From an uncultured Microcoleaceae cyanobacterium (lineage in GTDB: Bacteria; Cyanobacteriota; Cyanobacteriia; Cyanobacteriales; Microcoleaceae): DNA of 7,233 nucleotides. This document shows positions 1-4,713 of this stretch, in pieces. Below the pieces are notes generated by a model. That model searched no databases, was not told the DNA's origin, and worked only from the letters and a program-made list of their open reading frames with translations. Within the stretch, counting starts at the first letter, position 1. Every line of letters starts with the position of its first letter. Made by a program: the position numbers and the translations under genes. Location: the NCBI GenBank assembly GCA_938083405.1, contig CALKCV010000499.1, positions 1 through 7,233 of the forward strand. The letters are read 5' to 3'.

Positions 1-2
1 TG

Positions 3-68
3 GGATGTAGTTTAACTTGGTTAGCTTTACGCTATCTAAAGCAATTTACGGTAGTGGGTCGCAAGTAA
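3..68 (+). CDS. possible C-terminal tail of an unidentified plus-strand gene (partial)
   Basis: Frame 3 of the plus strand is open from the window edge for 21 codons and ends at TAA (66-68). It reads GCSLTWLALRYLKQFTVVGRK minus its last residue or so, a mix of hydrophobic and basic residues that could close a membrane or enzyme protein. The other two plus frames are stopped early. The stretch is too short to assign a family. If real, this gene converges on the coiled-coil gene that ends at 177, with the 90-147 inverted repeat between the two stops, which is a usual place for a shared terminator. Confidence 0.3.
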   Translation, partial: GCSLTWLALRYLKQFTVVGRK

Positions 69-89
69 TATTTCAGCGTCAAAATCTTT

Positions 90-147
90 TTTGTAGTAAT
101 CGCTAAAGCGATTCATCTATATTAATCGCTTTAGCGATTACTACAAA
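90..147. repeat. perfect 24-bp inverted repeat, possible bidirectional terminator
   Basis: The arms at 90-113 and 124-147 are exact reverse complements, separated by a 10-nt loop. Each arm contains the smaller palindrome AATCGCT-tt-AGCGATT. It lies between the stop of the coiled-coil gene (177) and a possible plus-strand gene end (68). No long T tract follows on either strand, so it is not a textbook Rho-independent terminator. It could equally be a dispersed extragenic palindrome of the kind frequent in cyanobacterial genomes. Confidence 0.75.
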
Positions 148-176
148 CAGTGACCGCATCTTTATGAAAGCCGGAA

Positions 177-1369
177 TTAATCGTTTGGGCGATCGCCTGC
201 TTCAGAAGAAGTAGAATCTTTAGTAGTTTCCGGTGGAACTTCAGACGAAGAAATTAGCGTTGCGCCACTAAGAACTTTTGACTCCAACTCCTGCCTTAGT
301 TTTTCAATCTCACTCTGATGCTCGGTTTGCAAAGATTTTATCGTTTCCTCCAATTGTCGGACGCGCTTTTTGTGAGTAGTTTCTAAATCGGCAATTGTCT
401 GTTGCACAGCAGTGGTGTGTTGCCCTTCGAGAGATTGAATCATCTGTTGGAGATGAGCTTTGTGAGTAGTTTCTAATTCTGCAATTCTCTTTTGGAGTTC
501 GATTTCGCGTTCCCTTTTGAGAGATTGAATAGTTTGTTCCAAGCGAGCTTCGTGGGTTTTTTCTAAGTTTTCAACTCTCTGTTTCCATTCGGTTTCGCGT
601 TCCTTTTGCAGATTAGCGATGGTAGTCTCCAAGCGAACTTCGTGGGTTTTTTCTAAGTTTTCAACTCTCTGTTGCAACTCGGTTTCGCGTTCTTTTTGCA
701 GATTAGCGATGGTAGTCTCCAAGCGAGCTTCATAACTTTTTTCTAAGTTTTCAACTCTCTGTTGCAATAGAGTTTCGTGTTCCTTTTGAAGATTAGTAGT
801 AGTTTGCTCCAGGCGAGCTTCATAACTTGCTTCTAAGGCGGCAACTCTCTGTTCCATTTCGGTTTCGTGTTGATTTTGGAGATTAGTAGTAGTTTGCTCC
901 AAGCTCGCTTGATAGCTGGCTTCTAAGGTCGCAACTCTCTGTTCTAGTTCGGTTTCGCGTTCATTTTGGAGATTAGCGATGGTTTCCTGCCTTTGAGCTT
1001 CCGCATTCTCCAATTGCTCGGTTAACTGTCGCACTTGAGTCTCCTTTTCGGCTTTTTCCGATTGAAGAATTTCGTCTAATTGAGCTTGATAAGCTTGTTG
1101 TAATTCAGCTTCGCGCGATGCGACAGCTTCCTCTAACTTGGCTTTATTATCGAGTTCCAATTCCTCAGTTTTTTGCCTGAGTCTTTCTTCATTTTCAGTC
1201 CGCAAAGATTGGAGAGCTTTCTCCTTATCTGCTAGATGAGTTTGCTCTAATTCATCAATTTTTTGTTTGAGTTTATTTTCCTCTTCTGCTTTGAGATTAA
1301 GAATTGTTTCTTGCATTCGAGCTTGATGCTCTTTTTCTAATTGCTCTTCTATTAGGTTAATTTTCCTTT
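177..1369 (-). CDS. exon 2 of intron-split, membrane-anchored long coiled-coil protein
   Basis: This is the main body of a hypothetical coiled-coil protein. The frame stays open above the ATG at 1316: it continues back to 1369 and reads QRKINLIEEQLEKEHQAR in the same coiled-coil style, then meets a stop belonging to the group II intron. Joined to exon 1 (3573-3684) it gives 1305 nt, exactly 435 codons, or 434 residues. Residues 45-395 are about 23 units of 15 residues with the pattern V/I-x-x-L-x-x-x-Y/H-x-x-x-L. From residue 182 these pair into seven 30-residue repeats. The tail after about 400 is rich in S, T, E and P and probably disordered. A cytoskeletal, scaffold or cell-envelope role is conceivable but unproven. 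I do not recognise a named family. An ATG start at 1316 would be an artefact of the intron. Confidence 0.85.
309..938 (-). repeat. seven 90-bp direct repeats within the coiled-coil gene
   Basis: Seven consecutive 90-bp units each encode 30 residues, beginning RVATLEASY, RVAALEASY, RVENLEKSY, RVENLEKTH, RVENLEKTH, RIAELETTH and TIADLETTH. An eighth, more diverged unit lies just upstream, at about 939-1028. The central units (about 490-760) are the most alike at nucleotide level, which suggests recent duplication or gene conversion, and copy number may vary between strains. Each 30-residue unit is itself two 15-residue halves, for example VENLEKSYEARLETT followed by IANLQKERETELQQR. Confidence 0.9.
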
Positions 1370-1411
1370 GTTAGAGTCGAGGGAGGAGTTACCTCCTCGC
1401 CCCTCTCCTTC
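1370..1411 (-). ncRNA. group II intron domain VI with branch point, and 3' splice site
   Basis: On the minus strand a hairpin GAGGAG-GTAA-CTCCTC is extended by G/C-rich outer pairing, including AGAG with CTCT. An unpaired A at 1377 is followed by CTCTAAC, which puts the branch adenosine 7 nt from the end at 1370, as expected for this class. The intron ends in AC, fitting the AY rule. This independently supports the 3' splice boundary that also restores the reading frame. Confidence 0.85.
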
Positions 1412-1446
1412 AGAACCGAGCGTGCGACTTTCACCGCACTCGGCTC
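1412..1446 (-). ncRNA. group II intron domain V catalytic hairpin
   Basis: The minus strand carries a 35-nt hairpin beginning GAGCCGAG, with the loop segment GTGAAAGTCGC and ending CTCGGTTCT. The AGC catalytic triad, GAAA tetraloop and two-base bulge match the domain V consensus of bacterial and plastid group II introns. No base in the consensus core appears damaged, so the ribozyme should be competent. Confidence 0.95.
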
Positions 1447-1470
1447 CTAGATAATCTTAGTCTTTTGGAC

Positions 1471-2958
1471 CTATGCCTTCATGTGGATGTAATCATGGCA
1501 TGACTCGTGGATTGCCGTTAAATTCTTGGTTTTCCAGTTGTCGTGGTTGCCGTCTATATGGTGGAGGTGTACCTTTTCGTTGCCGTCCAGGTAGTGTCCA
1601 CAATGTCCACATTTGTAGCCTTGGCGTTTTAATGCCTTTGCCGTGTGCCCATCGTAAAGGTTGGAATTCCTCTTACTCCAGTAAAGAAGGTCTCCGTCGT
1701 AGGGGGATTTTGTTCCTTTTACCATGACGAATTTATTCTCAGAGTAAGGGACCGCTGGGAATGCTTTATTGACGAGTTCTACAGCCTCATTTTTGCCTTT
1801 ATTTTTGTCGGCTTTAAACCGATTAGAGGCATCGAGGTTTAAGTACCACAAGCTAAACCGTGAACCGTCCATCTTGCAATGGCGGTGGTAATTTCTCCAA
1901 CCCCGTATTATTGGCGCTAGTTTCCTAGCTTTGGACTCGGTGGCTAATACAGAACTATTGACTATTGCTTTAACTTTCTTGCGGAGTTTTTCGTAGTTTT
2001 CCTCTGATGGGACACAACGAAATTTCCCGTTTTTCTGCACCCTAAAGTGCCATCCCAAGAAATCAAAGCCTTCGATAGACCGCGTTACTTTAGTCTTCTC
2101 TGCCGATACTATCATCCCGCGCTCGTTTAGAAACTGCTGTACCTGTTCTAAGATTTTCTCAGCGTTGTCTTTGGGCTTAAGGAAAAACACCATATCATCC
2201 GCGTATCTTACGGATGGGTGGATGTCTTCGATGCCATTTAATGCTATATTTGCCAGGAGTGGAGAAACCACTCCCCCTTGGGGTGTCCCTTGATTTGGAA
2301 ACATTGGGGACACCCCTGCTTTTAAGCATCTCCATAACCCCGTCTTTATTCGTTGGGGTGCGACTACTTTGGACATAATCGCTGTGTGGTTAATTCTGTC
2401 GAAACATTTCTCAATGTCTAATTCGATTACCCTTTTGTCTTGACCGTTGCATCGGCTTCTGAGGTTGTCGAAGACGTACTTTTGTGCATCTTGCGTACCC
2501 CTGCCAGGTCTAAAGCCGTAGCTTCGGGCATGGAATGTTGCCTCGTGGGCAGGTTCTAAAGCATATTTGACAATACATTGCCAGGCTCTATCTGCGATGG
2601 TTGGTATTTTGAGGGTTCTCCTAAACCCGTTTTTCTTAGGGATTTTAACCTCTCTAAGTCCTTGATGGTCCCAGTTATTTGCGAATTTTAGCTTTTGAGC
2701 CAAGTTAAACCTTTGTTCAAAATTTAAGGACTTTACTCCATCTACCCCACAAGTTTTCGTACCTGAATTTAGCTGAGTTACTTGTCGTACAGCAAGCATC
2801 CTTGCGGCGAGGGATTTCAGTACCAAACGTTGAAGATTTCTGACCTTGCGGCTGTCTCCATTCTGCATGGCTTTAAAGACTCGCTTTTGTAGGCGAAATA
2901 AGTTTTTCTGGAACTTCTTCCAGTCTTGCTTAATCCATGTTTCACTATGATTGCTCAT
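1471..2958 (-). CDS. ltrA: group II intron reverse transcriptase/maturase with HNH endonuclease domain
   Basis: The multifunctional intron-encoded protein acts as a maturase in splicing, and as endonuclease and reverse transcriptase in retrohoming. Counting from the ATG at 2958 (495 residues), an N-terminal RT0 region (about 5-65) leads to AVRQVTQ and GVDGVKSL. Then come RSYGFRPGRGTQ (about 145-156), ELDIEKCFD, GTPQGGVVSPLLAN (224-237), the catalytic YADD (252-255) and FDFLGW (298-303). Domain X, with GWRNYHRHCKMDGSRFSLW, starts near 353. The C-terminal HNH module has CGHC (450-453), HLHHIDGNHDNW (about 465-475) and ESCHDYIH. A TTG at 2970 would add four residues, but the ATG matches family starts better, and neither has a strong ribosome binding site. 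No truncation or missing catalytic residue is seen. It lies in domain IV of its own intron, as usual. The symbol is used in the generic family sense. Confidence 0.95.
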   Translation of the reverse strand: MSNHSETWIKQDWKKFQKNLFRLQKRVFKAMQNGDSRKVRNLQRLVLKSLAARMLAVRQVTQLNSGTKTCGVDGVKSLNFEQRFNLAQKLKFANNWDHQGLREVKIPKKNGFRRTLKIPTIADRAWQCIVKYALEPAHEATFHARSYGFRPGRGTQDAQKYVFDNLRSRCNGQDKRVIELDIEKCFDRINHTAIMSKVVAPQRIKTGLWRCLKAGVSPMFPNQGTPQGGVVSPLLANIALNGIEDIHPSVRYADDMVFFLKPKDNAEKILEQVQQFLNERGMIVSAEKTKVTRSIEGFDFLGWHFRVQKNGKFRCVPSEENYEKLRKKVKAIVNSSVLATESKARKLAPIIRGWRNYHRHCKMDGSRFSLWYLNLDASNRFKADKNKGKNEAVELVNKAFPAVPYSENKFVMVKGTKSPYDGDLLYWSKRNSNLYDGHTAKALKRQGYKCGHCGHYLDGNEKVHLHHIDGNHDNWKTKNLTAIHESCHDYIHMKA

Positions 2959-3179
2959 GTGTCTAAACAAGCTCTATTACTAGGTTTGTCTCTTCTGATT
3001 ACCCTGCAAGCAATTTAAGCTTGCATCCTAACCGTTGGAAAGGTTTCCGCGCTTCCCGCCTACCCTGGTTATCGACCTCCAGAGACTTTCTCAACGTTTT
3101 TCTTCGTTCCGAGTTTTAGATTGATTGACGGTTTAGGGCTGTCCAATTCGCCTACACGGTTCCCAGGGATGCACCTACT

Positions 3180-3185
3180 ACGAAC
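3180..3185 (-). other. EBS1, exon-binding site 1 of the intron
   Basis: GTTCGT on the minus strand, intron positions 388-393, is exactly complementary to ACGAAC, the last six bases of exon 1 (3578 to 3573). Its place in domain I, about 36 nt after EBS2, is normal for group II introns. Together the two pairings identify this insertion site as a true target of this intron. Confidence 0.85.
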
Positions 3186-3215
3186 TTGTGGTGCGGGAGT
3201 TTCCCGTGTGAAGTC

Positions 3216-3221
3216 AGGAAG
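3216..3221 (-). other. EBS2, exon-binding site 2 of the intron
   Basis: CTTCCT on the minus strand, intron positions 352-357, is exactly complementary to AGGAAG, the six exon bases immediately upstream of IBS1 (3584 to 3579). Order and spacing relative to EBS1 are as expected. Confidence 0.8.
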
Positions 3222-3444
3222 ATTGAGTGATTCCTGCTTAGGAATAAGACGCTTTTGAAGGACATTCCGTAATGTACCCATGCCGTCTCCCCATTAGCCC
3301 CAGGGTGCCTATCACATTGGCCCTGGTTAGGCCCTGCTGCCAGCTTCATCCTGCTAGTGGAAAGACTAGCTTAATGTGGCCAGGTCGGGAGTTCGTTGTC
3401 CCTTAACGAGTGGGACTTTCACCCACATCCAAAACTCAGTTATC

Positions 3445-3517
3445 TAACAGGCTCTTCTTTCGGTGACCTCATTATAGCTTTGGGCCATAACAGGCTCTTC
3501 TTTCGGTGGCCTCATTA
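3445..3517 (-). repeat. 43-nt tandem duplication in intron domain I
   Basis: A 30-nt block at 3445-3474 recurs at 3488-3517 with one mismatch, a period of 43 nt. In the RNA each copy can form a small hairpin that closes on a loop containing CACCGAAAGAAGA. One copy pairs AGGC with GCCU and the other AGGU with GCCU, so the single base change is C to U and keeps a G-U pair. The block is therefore probably a structured subdomain of domain I present twice. Confidence 0.9.
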
Positions 3518-3572
3518 GACGATATCCATACCCTTCTAATTGCTAGAAGCTCCTGATATCAACGAATCGCAC

Positions 3573-3584
3573 GTTCGTCTTCCT
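3573..3584 (-). other. intron-binding sites IBS2-IBS1 at the end of exon 1
   Basis: The exon sequence AGGAAG-ACGAAC, directly before the GTGCG intron start, pairs in full with EBS2 and EBS1 (12 of 12 Watson-Crick pairs). These bases also code for the K-E-D-E end of exon 1 plus the first base of the split CAA codon. Confidence 0.85.
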
Positions 3585-3684
3585 TGTACTTCTGCAATCG
3601 TTTTTTAAACCAGAAATCTGCTCCCAGCGTTCCTAAACCAAGACCTAAGATCAGTCCAAAAATGAACATACCGAGTTCTTCCAT
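3573..3684 (-). CDS. exon 1 of the coiled-coil gene: start codon and membrane helix
   Basis: ATG at 3684 opens a frame of 37 codons plus one base that runs to the intron boundary. The protein begins MEELGMFIFGLILGLGLG. One membrane segment spans about residues 5-23 and is rich in G-x-x-x-G spacings (GLILGLGLGTLG). Basic residues KKRLQKYK follow, so by the positive-inside rule the coiled coil should lie in the cytoplasm. There is a clear ribosome binding site. Without splicing, translation would run into the intron and stop, and exon 2 would lose its membrane anchor. The N-terminus resembles other cyanobacterial single-helix-anchored hypothetical proteins only in general style. No named family was recognised. 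Confidence 0.85.
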
Positions 3685-3693
3685 CCGTAGATA

Positions 3694-3700
3694 CCTCCTT
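3694..3700 (-). promoter_or_regulatory. strong ribosome binding site for the split coiled-coil gene
   Basis: AAGGAGG lies 9 nt before the ATG at 3684, a near-perfect anti-16S match with good spacing. This decides the start of the split gene and shows that the short exon 1 is a real translation start. Confidence 0.85.
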
Positions 3701-3785
3701 TGTTAATGGCGATCGCAACCGTCGTAGTTTGTTTCTAGAGCTTTTCTTCAAATTATCCCACGAAGTGCCCGAAGCGCAGATATAG

Positions 3786-3926
3786 AAATCCCGATTAGGA
3801 CTTACCATCCATTTTAATTTACCTCGGGGCCGTGAAGTTGCCGATTTTCTAGGTCAAAAAACTAAGCCAGTTGCTTTTGATAGTGGCCTACTAATGTTGG
3901 GAGGACCCCAGGCGAGTGTAAATTGA
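3786..3926 (+). pseudogene. possible degraded coding remnant, unidentified
   Basis: Between a TAG (3783-3785) and a TGA (3924-3926) this frame is open for 46 codons and has protein-like composition, including GREVADFLGQKTKPVAFDSG followed by LLMLGG. There is no start codon or ribosome binding site before the internal ATG near 3893. The D-S-G-L-L-M-L pattern loosely recalls the N-terminal region of some DDE transposases, but that is only an impression. It may be chance. Confidence 0.2.
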
Positions 3927-3937
3927 TTTTTTCTGCC

Positions 3938-3968
3938 AACGTTCCAACTGACAACGTTCCAAAAAGCA
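3938..3968. repeat. double AACGTTCCAA motif, shared with 6901-6952
   Basis: AACGTTCCAA occurs at 3938-3947 and again at 3953-3962. The 16-mer AACGTTCCAAAAAGCA at 3953-3968 is repeated exactly and in the same orientation at 6937-6952. The two sites flank the whole response-regulator block. They may be copies of a dispersed non-coding repeat or protein-binding sites. The sequence alone does not decide. Confidence 0.8.
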
Positions 3969-4168
3969 ACCACTTTTTGTGAAAGCTTCAAAGGTGACGT
4001 ACCCCCCCATTCTCTAATAGTCCCAGCGGAGAATAGAGCTAACCTGCTCGATTAAATCCAGAGCATTAAAAGGCTTAGTAATAAGCCCAATAACACCCAA
4101 ATCGATAAACCTTTTTCGGTCCTTAACCTCTGCAGTAAGCAAAATAGTGGGAATATTGCAAGTAATAA

Positions 4169-4288
4169 CAATTAATAATTAATAATTAATAATTAATAAT
4201 TGAGGGAAATGTGTGGGCTCCTTGTTCTGCCTTGCCCAAACCCTTTTTCCTCTCTTTATTTTTTTATGGTTGTTTATTGCGACTTGAT
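4169..4288. repeat. copy A of a ~120-bp AT-rich interspersed repeat, inserted in the response regulator gene
   Basis: It begins CAATTAATAATTAATAATT, with four units of a 7-bp ATTAATA repeat, passes through TCCTTGTTCTGCCTTGC and ends TTTATTGCGACTTGAT. Flanking ATAA at 4165-4168 and 4289-4292 looks like a 4-bp target duplication. Excision with one ATAA copy rejoins the receiver frame exactly. It has no evident terminal inverted repeats and no coding capacity, so if it moves it must depend on functions supplied elsewhere. Confidence 0.75.
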
Positions 4289-4510
4289 ATAAGGGAATGA
4301 GCGGACAACTGTCGAAAAGTAGCGACTCCATCGAGTTTTGGCATCATAAAATCCAAAAGAATAGCATGAGGTAGCTCTCGCCTGGGCGATCGCCAACCCC
4401 TCCTTACCCGAGGAAGCAGTCAATACCTCCCAGTCCGTAGCAGTTTCCTGGGAAAACTGGACGATATCTCGAACTCCATTATCATCATCAATAACAAGAA
4501 TACTCAATTA

Positions 4511-4630
4511 TCAATTAACAATTAATAATTAATAATTAATAATTGAGGAAAATATCTGGAATCCTTGTTCTGCCTTGCATTCCCCTTTTTAATCTCTTGA
4601 TTTTATAAAGGTTATTTATTGCGACTTGAT
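4511..4630. repeat. copy B of the ~120-bp AT-rich interspersed repeat
   Basis: Same orientation as copy A, with the same order of blocks: TAACAATTAATAATT with three ATTAATA units, TCCTTGTTCTGCCTTGC, and a shared right end TTATTGCGACTTGATAT. The middle differs by scattered substitutions and small indels. ATTA at 4507-4510 and 4631-4634 could be a target duplication, though excision on that basis does not restore the start of the receiver frame. It sits between the apparent ATG (4642) and the body of the broken response regulator. Confidence 0.75.
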
Positions 4631-4713
4631 ATTAGCAGTCATTTCTTTCCCCAATAAACTTCGCCGCAGTTGTCTGCCCTTGGAGACCTGCCCGCCCAAT
4701 TCCCAATTTAAAA

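Larger units (their letters stand above)
1370..3572 (-). mobile_element. complete group II intron with ORF, inserted in sense orientation in the coiled-coil gene
   Basis: This is a self-splicing retroelement of 2203 nt. The 5' end is GTGCG at 3572. Domain I carries GTGAAAGTCCCAC (3410-3422) and two exon-binding sites that pair perfectly with the 5' exon. Domain IV holds the reverse transcriptase frame (1471-2958). Domain V is at 1412-1446, and domain VI ends CUCUAAC with a branch-type A at 1377, 7 nt from the 3' end. Removing 1370-3572 joins GAA-C to AA-AGG in frame (codon CAA). No HIP1 octamer lies inside it, whereas six lie outside. The intact reading frame and RNA core suggest a recent, probably active insertion. 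The domain I tandem duplication is the only oddity. It is probably of the chloroplast-like (CL, RNA type IIB) lineage, judged from the encoded protein rather than a computed phylogeny. Confidence 0.95.
3703..4013. other. intergenic region upstream of the coiled-coil gene
   Basis: This stretch should hold the promoter of the coiled-coil gene. A GATAAT hexamer lies on the minus strand near 3753, but I see no convincing -35 partner. It also contains a HIP1 octamer (3709-3716), a possible plus-strand coding remnant (3786-3926), paired AACGTTCCAA motifs (3938-3962) and a run of seven C at about 4002-4008. No RNA gene is evident. Confidence 0.5.
4014..4642 (-). pseudogene. single-domain response regulator (REC), broken by two repeat insertions and a frameshift
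   Basis: The pieces of one CheY-like receiver can be read in order. SILVIDDDNGVRDIVQFS through GLAIAQA lies at about 4507-4380. After a +1 shift near 4377-4380 comes ELPHAILLDFMMPKLDG with FRQLSAHS (to about 4291). After a 120-bp insertion come NIPTILLTAEVKDRKRF and GLITKPFNALDL, ending at TAG (4014-4016). The acidic pocket DDD, phospho-acceptor D (LLDF), T (LLTA) and K (TKPF) are all present, and D to K is 51 residues apart in the rebuilt protein, as in intact receivers. Its start has been separated by a second insertion: ATG at 4642 reads MTAN and then stops, and an in-frame TAA stands just before SILV. It follows the 704-residue regulator on the same strand, so it was probably an operon partner. 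It should no longer make a functional receiver. Confidence 0.85.

Noticed and set aside
309..938. The 90-bp direct repeats as a CRISPR-like array
   Set aside because: The repeats are contiguous, coding and without unique spacers. They encode coiled-coil units.
1473..1842. Two plus-strand open frames of 84 and 65 codons
   Set aside because: They lie opposite the HNH and thumb parts of the intron reverse transcriptase, have no ribosome binding site, and read as low-complexity shadows.
3069..3349. Two overlapping minus-strand frames of about 65-70 codons upstream of the reverse transcriptase
   Set aside because: This is structured intron RNA (domain I with EBS1 and EBS2, and following domains), so open frames there are incidental.
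3391..3396. A second ACGAAC (minus strand) inside the intron that could also pair with EBS1
   Set aside because: A six-base match is expected by chance in 2.2 kb. The exon copy is adjacent to GTGCG and to IBS2, so it is the real partner.
3605..3808. Minus-strand 67-codon frame
   Set aside because: It overlaps exon 1 and its ribosome binding site in another frame. The exon 1 frame has the membrane helix, the start signal and the splice continuity.
4165..4546. The AT-rich ATTAATA repeats as a replication origin or iteron array
   Set aside because: They are the ends of two copies of a longer interspersed repeat inside a broken gene, with no DnaA boxes or rep gene nearby.
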